DNA of 64,000 bases, taken from CALZFJ01 sp051878575. GTDB lineage: Bacteria; Bacteroidota; Bacteroidia; Bacteroidales; Muribaculaceae. This document shows, in pieces, positions 7,840 through 16,771 of this stretch; position 1 is the first letter of the stretch, and the number at the start of each line of letters is the position of its first letter. The stretch covers positions 1-64,000 of the forward strand of contig JBJEKJ010000091.1 of NCBI GenBank assembly GCA_051878575.1, read 5' to 3'. Below the pieces are notes generated by a model. The model saw nothing but the letters and a program-made list of their open reading frames with translations. It did no database searches and had not been told where the DNA came from. A program made the translations under genes and the position numbers.

Positions 7840-9030
7840 ATGAGAAGTTTTATCGCAATCGCCGCTGCCTGTGCGGCAGTCGCCTCCACCTCAGCACAGG
7901 CTATCTACTACCAAGACAAGACCAACTGCGACATGCTGCGCCACGTGTGGCAGCAGGAGCCGCTAAGGCGCGAGTTCACACTACCCGAGGTGAACGGATT
8001 CCGGGTGCTGAAGGCCGACCTGCACACCCACACCGTATATTCCGACGGACAGACTACCCCGGCATATCGCGTACAGGAGGCATGGCAAGACGGGCTCGAC
8101 GTGCTGGCCATAGCCGACCATGTGGAGTATCGCAAGTGGGAGGGTAACATGATTTCGTTTCTTAAAGGCTACGTCCCCGAGGGAACAGAGGCATTCAACA
8201 ACCACTTGGTGCACAACGACGCCGACCGACGCGGTATACAAAGCGACCTCAACGTTCCCTACAAGGAGGCGAAGCCCGTGGCCGACAATTATGGCATCAC
8301 GCTTATCCCGGCAGTCGAGATAACGCGCACCCCCAAGACTATAGGGCACTACAACGCGCTGTTCGTGACCGATGCAAACTCCATCTACGACCCCGATCCC
8401 GCTGTGTCGATGCGCAATGCCCGCAAGCAGGGCGCGCTGATTATGCACAATCACCCGGGCTGGCGCCGCAAAAGTCTTCAAATGACCGAATTTGAGCAAA
8501 AGGTTTACGCCGAAGGGCTTATCGATGGCGTTGAGATTATGAACGGTCCGGAATTTTATCCCTCGGTGGTGAACCGCGCGGTGGAGAAGGGACTGTTCAT
8601 GGCGGCCAACACCGATATCCACGCCTCCACGGCCATGACCTACGGATTCCAGGGCCAACAGCGCGACATGACTCTGATTCTCGCACGCGACAACTCGCCC
8701 GAGGCAGTGAAAGAGGCTCTCAAGGCTCACCGCACATTAGCTTACGCCTACGGGTCGCTTGCCGGCGATGAGCAGCTCGTGCGCGACTTCTTCATGGCAT
8801 GCATCAGCTTCGCCACGGTGAAGGATGGACCGAAAGGGAAGAAAACCGTGCGCATGAGCAACAACACCTCGATGACATTCGTTTTCACCTTTGGTGGAAA
8901 TCCGGTTCAGCTGCGGCCCTTCACATCGCGCAACGTCACGGTGACCAAAGGCAAGCCGCTCACGCTCACAGTGCTGAACCTCTGGATTCCCGGCGAGAGG
9001 CAACACCCAACTTTCGAGCTGAACCTTTAA
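7840..9030 (+). CDS. secreted PHP-domain phosphoesterase (Sb-PDE-like family)
   Basis: A 396-residue protein with a signal peptide (cleavage near STSAQA, about residue 20). The PHP metal site is intact: DLHTHTVYSDG (about 60-70), IADHVEY (about 91-97), the long middle part with IPAVEI, MHNHPGW, and NTDIHAST (about 255-262). PHP enzymes of this type hydrolyse phosphate esters using three metals. Related Bacteroidota proteins are annotated as Sb-PDE family phosphodiesterases, but the substrate here is unknown. The ~70-residue C-terminal tail is beta-rich. A weak promoter-like TAACTTTA lies at 7778. Location should be periplasm or surface. Confidence 0.8.
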   Translation: MRSFIAIAAACAAVASTSAQAIYYQDKTNCDMLRHVWQQEPLRREFTLPEVNGFRVLKADLHTHTVYSDGQTTPAYRVQEAWQDGLDVLAIADHVEYRKWEGNMISFLKGYVPEGTEAFNNHLVHNDADRRGIQSDLNVPYKEAKPVADNYGITLIPAVEITRTPKTIGHYNALFVTDANSIYDPDPAVSMRNARKQGALIMHNHPGWRRKSLQMTEFEQKVYAEGLIDGVEIMNGPEFYPSVVNRAVEKGLFMAANTDIHASTAMTYGFQGQQRDMTLILARDNSPEAVKEALKAHRTLAYAYGSLAGDEQLVRDFFMACISFATVKDGPKGKKTVRMSNNTSMTFVFTFGGNPVQLRPFTSRNVTVTKGKPLTLTVLNLWIPGERQHPTFELNL

Positions 9031-9132
9031 TTTTTCAAAACAGGCAGCAATTCGTGGGGATTTTACGACAATATATCGGGGAAAGCACCCGGCATCCCCG
9101 ACGAGATTATTGCCATTATCGGGGCTGATGCT

Positions 9133-9140
9133 TATTTTTG
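9133..9140 (+). promoter_or_regulatory. Bacteroidota -7 promoter element (TATTTTTG)
   Basis: TATTTTTG matches TAnnTTTG, 78 bp before the ATG at 9218. It lies in the 187-bp gap after the PHP gene and implies a separate transcript with a leader of about 70 nt. Confidence 0.5.
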
Positions 9141-9217
9141 TCAAATAATATCCTTCACTGCGTCACAATCCCGTAGATGAAGGAAGGGGAATATAAATTA
9201 TTTAATTGTAAACTATT

Positions 9218-9595
9218 ATGAGAAATCTATTATGTGCGGCTATAATGCTGCTTGGGGCTATCCCCGCCATGCTTGCAGGCGAGGCGTTTGCCATGCCCTA
9301 CTTGGTTTTCCAAGATGGCGCAGGCTCCTCGCAGAGCATTGCGGTTGAATCCCTCGAAATCACTTTCGACGGTGCGGAGCTTTTGGCACAAAACGCCGAA
9401 GCGAGCATCAGATTGACAGTTGCCCAACTCGACAAAATGTATTTTTCGGCATCTCCGGCAGGTGTGGACCACGCTACGGCTGCTCCCGACTCCGAGAATG
9501 TGGAGGTATTCTCGGTATTCGGTGTGCCGATGGGCCGTTTTGGCTCTATTGGCGAGGCTCATCGTGGGGACGCCCGTAACATCGGCAAAAACTGA
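9218..9595 (+). CDS. small secreted protein with degenerate T9SS sorting domain
   Basis: A 125-residue protein with a signal peptide (cleavage around residue 20-24). Residues about 25-85 show the module seen elsewhere in this window: YLVFQDG, an ITFDG strand, then IRLTVAQLDKMYF. Residues about 100-115 (VEVFSVFGVPMGRFG) look like the start of a T9SS C-terminal sorting domain, but the usual closing part (LxxGxYVV and a basic tail) is absent and the protein ends in GDARNIGKN. A frameshift or truncation near 9555 is possible. Function unknown. Confidence 0.55.
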   Translation: MRNLLCAAIMLLGAIPAMLAGEAFAMPYLVFQDGAGSSQSIAVESLEITFDGAELLAQNAEASIRLTVAQLDKMYFSASPAGVDHATAAPDSENVEVFSVFGVPMGRFGSIGEAHRGDARNIGKN

Positions 9596-9678
9596 AGAAA
9601 ACCGAAGAAAAACCGACTATTGCACCCGACGCAACGCATTTTTTTGCCCAAAATACTTGCCAGCTCAAAAATTCGTTG

Positions 9679-9686
9679 TATCTTTG
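9679..9686 (+). promoter_or_regulatory. promoter of tRNA-Leu
   Basis: TATCTTTG matches TAnnTTTG and lies 11 bp before the mature tRNA 5' end. A TTGCC at 9657 is positioned 22 bp upstream of it as a -33-like element. Confidence 0.65.
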
Positions 9687-9697
9687 CACCGCCGAAA

Positions 9698-9781
9698 GCC
9701 CAGATGGCGGAATCGGTAGACGCGCTGGTCTCAAACACCAGTGGATTCACTTCCATGCCGGTTCGATCCCGGCTCTGGGTA
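9698..9781 (+). tRNA. tRNA-Leu (anticodon CAA)
   Basis: The acceptor arms GCCCAGA (9698-9704) and TCTGGGT (9774-9780) pair with one G-U. The anticodon stem CTGGT/ACCAG encloses the loop CTCAAAC, so the anticodon is CAA, which reads UUG. A long variable arm of the class II type follows, then the T arm with GGTTCGATCC. The discriminator base is A at 9781 and no CCA is encoded (ACGA follows). Confidence 0.95.
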
Positions 9782-9910
9782 CGAAAGCGGTTGTTAGTCC
9801 TATGATTATCAACCGCTTTTGCTTTTTCCGCACCGATATCAGCATGCCGAGCCTCGCTCGCCATGCGACGTGTTACGGGACAATTTGGGTGAATTTTATG
9901 TGAGAATGGC

Positions 9911-10678
9911 ATGAGAAAAGTGTTGAGAGCGATTTTGCCGGCATTACTGGCACTATTGGTGGCTCCGGGAGCCGCCGCCGAGGCCGATTATGGCACCGTG
10001 AGCCTGCGAGCCGAGCGTTTCTTCAAATATCAGGAATGGGGAAGCGCATTGGCAATGTATGAGCTGATGCTCGACATGCGCCCTATGGAGATTCCCACCT
10101 ACTACCATGCGATATTCGTCAGCGGCATGCTTCGCAACGAGAACCGCCAGATGGAGATGATAGAGCGCACACAGCGCCAGGGCATTGCGCTCGACTCCAT
10201 TTTCAGCGGCGTGCGCAGCGTGTCGTTTGCCATGGGCGAGGGCGATGAGTATGAGAAGCTGCTGAAGCTCGTGCGCGACCGTCAGCCATGGCTCTCACGA
10301 GGCATCGACATCTATCTGCTCGAATACTACGAGTATCGCAACGATGCCGATAATATGATTCTTCTTGCCGAAGCCCTCCTTAACACCACCCCCGACAACA
10401 TTCCCTACGTGCGCGTTCTCGCCAAAGCCTATATGATGGCCGGACGCATCGACGAGAGCCTTACATGCTACAAGCATATCCTAAGGGAGATTCCCCTCGA
10501 CTATGACGCGTCGCTGAGCCTTGGCGTATACTACAACAGCAGGCTCGCCGAGAGCAATACCGCCGATGCCGCCGACTGTGCCGCGCTCGCCGAGAGCTAC
10601 CTTGCCGACGCATACGGCGTGCGTCCCACGCCCTATGTTGCCGAAATGTTGTCGAAATTGCGTGCCCGCCGCATGTAG
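9911..10678 (+). CDS. secreted TPR-repeat protein
   Basis: A 255-residue protein with a signal peptide (cleavage at about residue 22-24, APGAAAEA) and repeated helical hairpins of TPR type: about 33-66 (ERFFKYQEWGSALAMYELMLDMRP), 140-170 (YRNDADNMILLAEALLNTTPDN), and 172-205 (VRVLAKAYMMAGRIDESLTCYKHILREIPLDYDA). TPR proteins act as scaffolds; the partner is unknown. The 3' end overlaps the convergent MATE gene by 46 bp. Confidence 0.8.
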   Translation: MRKVLRAILPALLALLVAPGAAAEADYGTVSLRAERFFKYQEWGSALAMYELMLDMRPMEIPTYYHAIFVSGMLRNENRQMEMIERTQRQGIALDSIFSGVRSVSFAMGEGDEYEKLLKLVRDRQPWLSRGIDIYLLEYYEYRNDADNMILLAEALLNTTPDNIPYVRVLAKAYMMAGRIDESLTCYKHILREIPLDYDASLSLGVYYNSRLAESNTADAADCAALAESYLADAYGVRPTPYVAEMLSKLRARRM

Positions 10679-11943
10679 AGCAGTGTCTGCACTATTCCCC
10701 TGAGCGCCAAGTATCCCACAAACGCGCCCCACAGCCTGTCGTTGTCGGCAGTGCCGAATGGCGCAAGATACACTGCGAAAAACAGCGCGCACGACACGGC
10801 TATCGACGCGAGCATGTCGCGAGTTGCGGTAAGCCCTATGAATACGCCGTCCCACAAGAATCCTGCCATCCCAGCCACCGGAATCGCCACGCACCACCAT
10901 CGGTAATCAATGGCATGGGCTATCACCACCGCATCGTCGGTGAGCAATCCGAAAATCAGGGGTGTGAAAAACGCGTAGGCAATGGTATATGCGGCCGTCA
11001 CGGCTGAGCCCCATCCGAATATCAGCCTCACGCACCGTCGCAGGTCGGAGGGCTTGCGGGCGCCACAGAAGCGTCCTACCAACGCCTCGCCGGCAAAGGC
11101 GAATCCATCCATGAAATATGAGAACAATATGAACAGCTGAATCATCAGCGCGTTGGCCGCCAGCGTCACGTCGCCGCTGCGCGCGCCAATGGCGGTGAAC
11201 GACAGCGTGACGAGCATCAGGCACGCGCTGCGAAAGAAGATGTCGCGGTTCACGCTGAAGAACTTCCTGAGGTTGTAGCCCCTGAGCGAGGAGCGCAGGT
11301 CGATACCGGCCATCTCCGGTCCATGCCGGCGCACCACGAAATATGCCGATAGCGCAAGTCCCGAATACTCGGCAATCACCGTGCCTGCCGCTATTCCCAC
11401 GAAACCGGCATCAAGCACATACACCGCAGTGACCGACGCCACAATGTTCACCACATTCACAGCTATGGAGATTATCATGGGCGTTCGCGAGTCCTGCATG
11501 CCGAGAAACCACCCTTTCACAGCCATCATGGCGAGAACGGCAGGCGCTCCCCACACCCCGATGAAGAAATATTGCCGGGCAAGGGCCGCCACCTCCTCGC
11601 TCGGGTCCACGGCGAGCATGGCGAGCCACTGGAGCGGATATTGCAGCACTATGATGCCCACTGCTATTATCAGGGCAAGCGCGATGGCGCGGACAAGCGT
11701 GCGGCAGGCACCGGCCATGTCGCCGCTCCCGAAAAACTGCGCTGTGATGCCCGAGGTGCCCATGCGCAGGAATCCGAAGTTCCAATACACGAGATTGAAC
11801 ATCAGCGGGCCCACCGACATTGCGCCTATATACTCGGTGCGCCCGAGATGGCCGGCGATGCCCATATCGATCAGTCCGAGCAGTGGCACGGTGATGTTGG
11901 CCACTATCGCCGGAAGGGCAATGCCCAGTATTGCCTTGTTCAT
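10633..11943 (-). CDS. MATE family efflux transporter (DinF-like)
   Basis: A 436-residue polytopic inner-membrane protein with about 12 hydrophobic segments. The start shows the MATE signature (AILGIALPAIVANITVPLLGLIDMGIAGHLG), followed by GFLRMGTSGITAQFFG. MATE proteins export organic cations or drugs using a Na+ or H+ gradient; the substrate here is unknown. The ATG at 11943 (MNKAILG) is preferred because the promoter element at 11967-11974 would put the transcription start only a few bases from the alternative ATG at 11958. The last 46 bp overlap the TPR gene tail to tail. Confidence 0.88.
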   Translation of the reverse strand: MNKAILGIALPAIVANITVPLLGLIDMGIAGHLGRTEYIGAMSVGPLMFNLVYWNFGFLRMGTSGITAQFFGSGDMAGACRTLVRAIALALIIAVGIIVLQYPLQWLAMLAVDPSEEVAALARQYFFIGVWGAPAVLAMMAVKGWFLGMQDSRTPMIISIAVNVVNIVASVTAVYVLDAGFVGIAAGTVIAEYSGLALSAYFVVRRHGPEMAGIDLRSSLRGYNLRKFFSVNRDIFFRSACLMLVTLSFTAIGARSGDVTLAANALMIQLFILFSYFMDGFAFAGEALVGRFCGARKPSDLRRCVRLIFGWGSAVTAAYTIAYAFFTPLIFGLLTDDAVVIAHAIDYRWWCVAIPVAGMAGFLWDGVFIGLTATRDMLASIAVSCALFFAVYLAPFGTADNDRLWGAFVGYLALRGIVQTLLYMRRARNFDNISAT

Positions 11944-11966
11944 ATCCTTTCGCTCCATAACACCGA

Positions 11967-11974
11967 CAAATTTA
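11967..11974 (-). promoter_or_regulatory. Bacteroidota -7 promoter element of the MATE gene
   Basis: The minus strand reads TAAATTTG, a full TAnnTTTG match, 24 bp before the ATG at 11943. Confidence 0.55.
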
Positions 11975-12391
11975 CTGTTTTTTTGAGGAAAAGCCGTGTC
12001 ATCGGAGCCAAAATCACCGCAACCACCCCTTTTTGGACTACTTTGCGCACTTTTTCTCGCCTCAGATGGAAAAAACATTGAAAAAAATTTGTATTCTCGT
12101 GAACTTTTTTGAACTTTGTCACGTTATAGTGATAAAAAGGCTGATAAAATAGCACAATATCAGCCGCTGAACAAGGCATTTCTGTTAAGTTTCAATATCT
12201 CTCGATGATGCGAGGCGCAAGTATGACGCTGTGAAAGTGGGGCTTGTGTCTCCTTTTTTTATGCCATCAGCCATTTCCGGCAGTAGGCGTCCGAGCAATC
12301 ACAGCCAGCACCTTGTCGAGGATTCCCACATAATAAAACGGCAGGTTAACCAGTCGGAACCTATGCCCGCGCCGAATCCATATATAGCGGT

Positions 12392-12479
12392 TTTTCCTAA
12401 AGTATAGGCAAAAATGAGACAAAATTTTCCTAAAGTATAGGCAAAATCAAGGCTATTTTTGCCCAAAGCATAGGCAAGA
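12392..12479. repeat. three 22-bp repeats at exact 33-bp spacing upstream of thyA
   Basis: Copies at 12392-12413, 12425-12446 and 12458-12479. The first two are identical over 22 bp; the third matches at 18 of 22. Each copy has the core CCTAAAGTATAGG (CCCAAAGCATAGG in the third), which contains the inverted ends CCTA/TAGG, flanked by TTTT and CAAAA. Starts are exactly 33 bp apart, about three helical turns, so all copies face the same side of the DNA. The array ends 54 bp before the thyA -7 element. Cooperative binding of a regulator is the simplest reading, but no binder is known. Confidence 0.7.
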
Positions 12480-12532
12480 GCGCTATTTGCGATTTTCCGG
12501 GCGGTTTATTTGCGGAGGCGGCGATTCTGTGC

Positions 12533-12540
12533 TAAATTTG
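12533..12540 (+). promoter_or_regulatory. thyA promoter -7 element (TAAATTTG)
   Basis: TAAATTTG matches TAnnTTTG, 29 bp before the thyA ATG at 12569. Confidence 0.65.
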
Positions 12541-12568
12541 CAGTAGATTAAAAAATTTTCTACACACG

Positions 12569-13363
12569 ATGAAACAATATCTCGACTTGCTCAACCATGT
12601 GATGTCCGACGGCGTGATGAAGGGCGACCGCACAGGCACAGGTACGAAAAGCGTTTTCGGCTACCAGATGCGATTCAATCTCGCCGACGGATTCCCCTTG
12701 CTTACCACCAAGAAACTTCACTTGAAATCGATAATACACGAGCTGCTGTGGTTTCTGAAGGGCGACACCAATGTGAGATACCTCCAGGAGAACGGCGTGA
12801 GAATATGGAATGAGTGGGCCGACCCCGACGGGAACCTCGGGCACATCTACGGATTCCAATGGCGCTCATGGCCCGACTACGACGGGGGATTCATCGACCA
12901 GATTTCGGAGGCAGTGGCGACGATAAGGCACAATCCCGACTCGAGGCGAATCATCGTGAGTGCATGGAACGTGGCCGACTTGAAGAAGATGAATCTGCCG
13001 CCGTGCCACGCACTGTTCCAGTTCTACGTTGCCGACGGCCGACTGAGCCTTCAGCTCTACCAGCGAAGCGCCGATATTTTCCTCGGCGTGCCGTTCAACA
13101 TCGCTTCCTACGCCCTGCTGCTCATGATGATGGCTCAGGTCACGGGTCTTGAGGCCGGCGATTTCGTGCACACTCTCGGCGACGCACACGTCTACACCAA
13201 CCATTTCGAGCAGGTGCGCGAGCAGATGAGCCGAGAGCCGCGCAGCTTGCCACGGATGATTATCAACCCCGACGTGAAAAGCATCTTCGACTTCAAATTC
13301 GATGACTTTACCCTCGTCGACTATAATCCACACCCTCACATCAAGGGCGTGGTGGCAGTGTAG
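12569..13363 (+). CDS. thyA: thymidylate synthase ThyA
   Basis: Makes dTMP from dUMP with methylene-tetrahydrofolate as carbon donor and reductant, producing dihydrofolate. At 264 residues it is the same size as the E. coli enzyme, with the catalytic cysteine at position 146 in LPPCHALFQFYV. Other signatures are GDRTGTGTKS with the phosphate-binding Arg, ELLWFLKGDTNV, SRRIIVSAWNV, QRSADIFLGVPFNIASYALL, and HVYTNHFEQV. It is followed 61 bp later by folA, which regenerates the folate, so the two form a pathway operon. Three repeats lie upstream and may regulate it. Confidence 0.97.
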   Translation: MKQYLDLLNHVMSDGVMKGDRTGTGTKSVFGYQMRFNLADGFPLLTTKKLHLKSIIHELLWFLKGDTNVRYLQENGVRIWNEWADPDGNLGHIYGFQWRSWPDYDGGFIDQISEAVATIRHNPDSRRIIVSAWNVADLKKMNLPPCHALFQFYVADGRLSLQLYQRSADIFLGVPFNIASYALLLMMMAQVTGLEAGDFVHTLGDAHVYTNHFEQVREQMSREPRSLPRMIINPDVKSIFDFKFDDFTLVDYNPHPHIKGVVAV

Positions 13364-13424
13364 ACGGCCGTAATCGCATACTTTACCAACTACCCTATTT
13401 AATTCATAATTCAGCTTTTTCAGC

Positions 13425-13913
13425 ATGCTTGCATCAGTGGTTGTGATAGCCGAGAATGGCGCTATCGGAAAGAATGGCGGATTGCTGTGCCATCTGCCTG
13501 CCGACTTACGGCACTTCAAGGAGGTGACGATGGGATGTCCTATAATCATGGGGCGGAAAACCTTCGACTCGCTGCCTAAGGGGGCCTTGCCCGGACGCAC
13601 CAACGTGGTGGTGACTCGCAATGCCGCGTTCACGGCTCCGGGAGTGGTGGTGTGCCACTCGGTGGAGGAGGCTCTTGCCGCCACGGCCGACGCTCCGAGG
13701 CGATTCATCATCGGCGGCGCGCAGCTCTATGCCGCCACCATCGACTTTGTCGACGAGCTTTATCTCACGCTGATTCACGCCACGTTCGCCGATGCCGACG
13801 CGTTTTTCCCTCACGTCGACACCGAGGCATGGAATGAGCTGTCGCGCGAGGACCACAAGGCCGACGAGCGCAATCCCCACGACTACACATTCATTCACCT
13901 TCGCCGCCGCTGA
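13425..13913 (+). CDS. folA: dihydrofolate reductase FolA
   Basis: Reduces dihydrofolate to tetrahydrofolate with NADPH, closing the cycle opened by ThyA. The 162-residue protein has the family motifs in order: VVIAENGAIGKNGGLLCHLPADLRHFK with the active-site Asp in PADL, MGRKTFDSLPKGALPGRTNVVVTR, and the cofactor loop FIIGGAQLYA, then the C-terminal strand region LTLIHATFADADAFFP. Leu-Cys replaces the more common Leu-Pro/Leu-Leu just before HLPADL. Its 3' end is 10 bp from that of the convergent polA. Confidence 0.96.
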   Translation: MLASVVVIAENGAIGKNGGLLCHLPADLRHFKEVTMGCPIIMGRKTFDSLPKGALPGRTNVVVTRNAAFTAPGVVVCHSVEEALAATADAPRRFIIGGAQLYAATIDFVDELYLTLIHATFADADAFFPHVDTEAWNELSREDHKADERNPHDYTFIHLRRR

Positions 13914-13923
13914 GCACCGGCAT

Positions 13924-16764
13924 TCAGTGTGCCGACAGCCAGTTGTCGGCGGCTCCCGTCGACGCCGTCAGCGGCACGCTGCCGCTATAGGCATGCTCCA
14001 TCTCGTAGGTCACGATCTCGCGCACGCGATCGAGCTCGGCGGGCACCACGTCGAAATTCAATTCGTCGTGCACCTGCATTATCATCTTCGATTTCAAGCC
14101 CTCGTCGACGAACCGGCGGTAGATTCTCACCATGGCTATCTTTATGATGTCGGCGGCAGTGCCCTGTATTGGGGCGTTAACCGCATTGCGCTCCGAGAAG
14201 CTGCGCACCACGGCGTTGCGCGAGTTGATGTCGGGCAACATGCGCCGACGGCCGAATTTCGTGGTCACATAGCCCTGTCGCTTGGCCTCGGCCACTATAT
14301 TGTCGATATAGGTGCGCACCGTGGGGAAGGTGGCGAAATATCCGTCGATAAGCTCCTTGGCCTCGCCGCGCGGTATCTCGAGCCGCTCCGATAGCCCGAA
14401 TGCCGAGATGCCGTAGAGGATGCCGAAATTGGCGGTTTTAGCCTTGCGGCGCTGATCGGCGGTGACGCTCTCTATCGGCTCGTGATAGATGCGCGATGCC
14501 GTGATGGCATGGATGTCGTGGCCGTGCACGAAGGCGTCGACCATCGTCCTGTCGCCGCTGAAGTCGGCCACGAGGCGCAGCTCTATCTGCGAGTAGTCGG
14601 CCGAGAAGAACACATTCCCCGCTGCCGGGATGAACGCCTTCCTTATCTCGCGCCCCTCATCGTTGCGCACGGGGATGTTCTGCATGTTGGGGTTGGTCGA
14701 CGAGAGGCGGCCGGTGGCCGTCACCGTCTGATTGTAGGTGGTGTGTATTCGGCCGGTGGCGGGATTTATCAGCTCGGGGAGGGTGTTCACGTAGGTCGTG
14801 AGCAGCTTTTTCACTCCACGCAGCTCAAGTATCTTTTCCACTATCGGATGGCGGTCCTTCAACTTCTGGAGCACCTCCTCGGTAGTTGAGTATTGTCCTT
14901 TTTTAGTCTTTTTGGCTTTAGGGTCGAGTTGCAGCTTCCCGAACAGTATCTCGCCCACCTGTGCCGGCGAGCTTGTGTTGAACCGCTCTCCGGCGAGCTC
15001 GTGACATTCGGCCTCTATGCTCTCCACCTGTGCCGTGAGGACGCGCGAATAGTCTCTCAGCGACTTCACGTCAACCCTCACGCCCGATATCTCCATGTCG
15101 GCGAGCACCTCGATAAGCGGCAGCTCCATCTCGTTGAGAAGATTGTCCATACCGTTCTCAGCCACCATTCTCAGCAAATGCGGCTTCAGTTGCAGCACGC
15201 TGTCGGCGCGCTCGCAGGCATATCCTGCCACCAAGTCGTCGGCAAGGGCCTCTATCGGGGTGAACGTGCGCCCTTTGGGTCCGGTGAGGGCCGAGAGGGG
15301 CGTCAGCGCGCGGTGCAGAATCACCTCGGCAAGGTGTTCCACCGAGTGGCTCGTCTCAGGTTGGACGATGTAGTGAGCCACGGCGGTGTCGAAATATTGC
15401 CGGCCCAAGTTCACGCCCACTCCGTGAAGCAGAATGATGTCGCGCTTCACGTCGCCGCTCACCACCGTCAGCGCAGCGCGGTCGGCGAGCGAGCGCAGTC
15501 CGTCGAAAATAGCCCCACGCTCCTCGCCAAGAGCCGGCACGGGCATGTACACGCCCTTGTGAGGCTCCAACGAGAGCGCCACGCCGAGTATCTCGGCCCG
15601 CATGGTGTCGGCGGCGGTGGCCACTATGTGCATTCCCACCTCGCGGCATTGCAGCAGCGAGGCAAAGGCGCCGGCGATATCGGCAGTAGTGGTCGCCATA
15701 GTGTAGTCGCCGGTCACGGCCGAAGCCGAGGACTCAGTCTCAGCGTCGGGAACAGGGCCGAAAAGCGACTGTTGCGCTCCTTGCGCTTTTTCGGCGGCAG
15801 CCGGTGCCGTCTCCTCACCGAAAAGCGAGCCTTCGGCAGACGCCGTAGGGGCTGTCGGCGCGCCTGCCGACGTCTTTGGAGCGGCATCGGCACCGAAAAT
15901 GCGGCGCGCGAGGGTGCGGAACTCCAATTCTTCGAGCACCGCCATCAGCCGCTCACGGTCAATCTCCTTGCGAGCGAACTCCCGCTCGTCAAATTCCACC
16001 GGGGCGTCGGTCACTATCGTTGCGAGGAATTTCGAGAAGCGTATCTGCTCGGCGTTCTCCTCCACCTTCTTGCGCATGGCGCCTTTCAGCGAGGCGGTGT
16101 TATCGAGCAGGTTCTCCACCGTGTGAAACTCCTTTATCAGCTTGATGGCGGTCTTGTCGCCCACGCCGGGGCAGCCGGGTATGTTGTCCACCTTGTCGCC
16201 CATAAGCGCGAGGATGTCGATAACCTGACGCGGACTGTCGATCTCATATTTGGCACATATCTCGCTCACGCCGCGCACCTCGAACTCGCCACCGCGCCAT
16301 CCCGGACGGAATATGTACACGCCATCGTCGACGAGCTGCCCGAAATCCTTGTCGGGAGTCATCATATAGGTGGTGATGCCTGCCGCACGTGCCTTGTGGG
16401 CGAGTGTGCCTATCACGTCGTCGGCCTCATAGCCGGGCACCTCCACCACCGGAATGCGGAAACCGTGCAGTATCTCCTTGATATATGGCACGGCGGTCTT
16501 TATGTCCTCGGGGGTGGCTTCACGCTCGGCCTTGTATTGCTCGTAGGCCTCGTGGCGGAAGGTGGGACCTGCGGGGTCGAAGCACACTGCGATATGCGTG
16601 GGATTCTCCTTCTTGAGCACCTCGAGCAGCGTGTTCACGAAGCCGAAGGCCGCCGAGGTGTTCACGCCTCGCGAGGTGATGCGCGGCGAGTTGATAAGGG
16701 CGTAGTAGGCGCGGAAAATCAGCGCGTATGCGTCGAGCAGAAATAGTTTTTTATCCGATTCCAT
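13924..16764 (-). CDS. polA: DNA polymerase I with apparently inactive proofreading domain
   Basis: A 946-residue repair and Okazaki-fragment polymerase. The 5' nuclease (1-~300) is intact (LLDAYALIFRAYYA, YEADDVIGTLA, TPDKDFGQLV, DILALMGDKVDNIPG). The linker (~300-355) is Ala/Ser-rich. In the 3'-5' exonuclease domain (~360-545) the first catalytic motif, normally DTE, aligns to HIV at 379-381, so both acidic metal ligands are lost; parts of the later exo motifs (KRD, FDTAVAHYIVQPE) remain. The polymerase domain (~570-946) is intact: SADYSQIELR, KTANFGILYGISAFGLS, and QVHDELNFDV. It is co-transcribed with the DUF4250 gene, 7 bp upstream. Confidence 0.95.
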   Translation of the reverse strand: MESDKKLFLLDAYALIFRAYYALINSPRITSRGVNTSAAFGFVNTLLEVLKKENPTHIAVCFDPAGPTFRHEAYEQYKAEREATPEDIKTAVPYIKEILHGFRIPVVEVPGYEADDVIGTLAHKARAAGITTYMMTPDKDFGQLVDDGVYIFRPGWRGGEFEVRGVSEICAKYEIDSPRQVIDILALMGDKVDNIPGCPGVGDKTAIKLIKEFHTVENLLDNTASLKGAMRKKVEENAEQIRFSKFLATIVTDAPVEFDEREFARKEIDRERLMAVLEELEFRTLARRIFGADAAPKTSAGAPTAPTASAEGSLFGEETAPAAAEKAQGAQQSLFGPVPDAETESSASAVTGDYTMATTTADIAGAFASLLQCREVGMHIVATAADTMRAEILGVALSLEPHKGVYMPVPALGEERGAIFDGLRSLADRAALTVVSGDVKRDIILLHGVGVNLGRQYFDTAVAHYIVQPETSHSVEHLAEVILHRALTPLSALTGPKGRTFTPIEALADDLVAGYACERADSVLQLKPHLLRMVAENGMDNLLNEMELPLIEVLADMEISGVRVDVKSLRDYSRVLTAQVESIEAECHELAGERFNTSSPAQVGEILFGKLQLDPKAKKTKKGQYSTTEEVLQKLKDRHPIVEKILELRGVKKLLTTYVNTLPELINPATGRIHTTYNQTVTATGRLSSTNPNMQNIPVRNDEGREIRKAFIPAAGNVFFSADYSQIELRLVADFSGDRTMVDAFVHGHDIHAITASRIYHEPIESVTADQRRKAKTANFGILYGISAFGLSERLEIPRGEAKELIDGYFATFPTVRTYIDNIVAEAKRQGYVTTKFGRRRMLPDINSRNAVVRSFSERNAVNAPIQGTAADIIKIAMVRIYRRFVDEGLKSKMIMQVHDELNFDVVPAELDRVREIVTYEMEHAYSGSVPLTASTGAADNWLSAH

Positions 16765-16771
16765 AAATTCG

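Larger units (their letters stand above)
11975..12568. other. 594-bp intergenic region between MATE and thyA
   Basis: No credible gene is seen. It holds an 8-bp inverted repeat GGCTGATA (12139-12146) / TATCAGCC (12158-12165) without a T-run, the three-copy 33-bp-period repeat cluster (12392-12479), and the thyA promoter element (12533-12540). The part from 12180 to 12390 shows nothing recognisable. Confidence 0.6.

Noticed and set aside
12392..12479. CRISPR array
   Set aside because: Repeats are 22 bp with only 11-bp gaps, there are three copies, and no cas genes are nearby.
14893..16746. 617-codon open frame on the plus strand
   Set aside because: It is the complement of polA; His/Arg/Leu-rich composition typical of antisense frames in GC-rich coding DNA.
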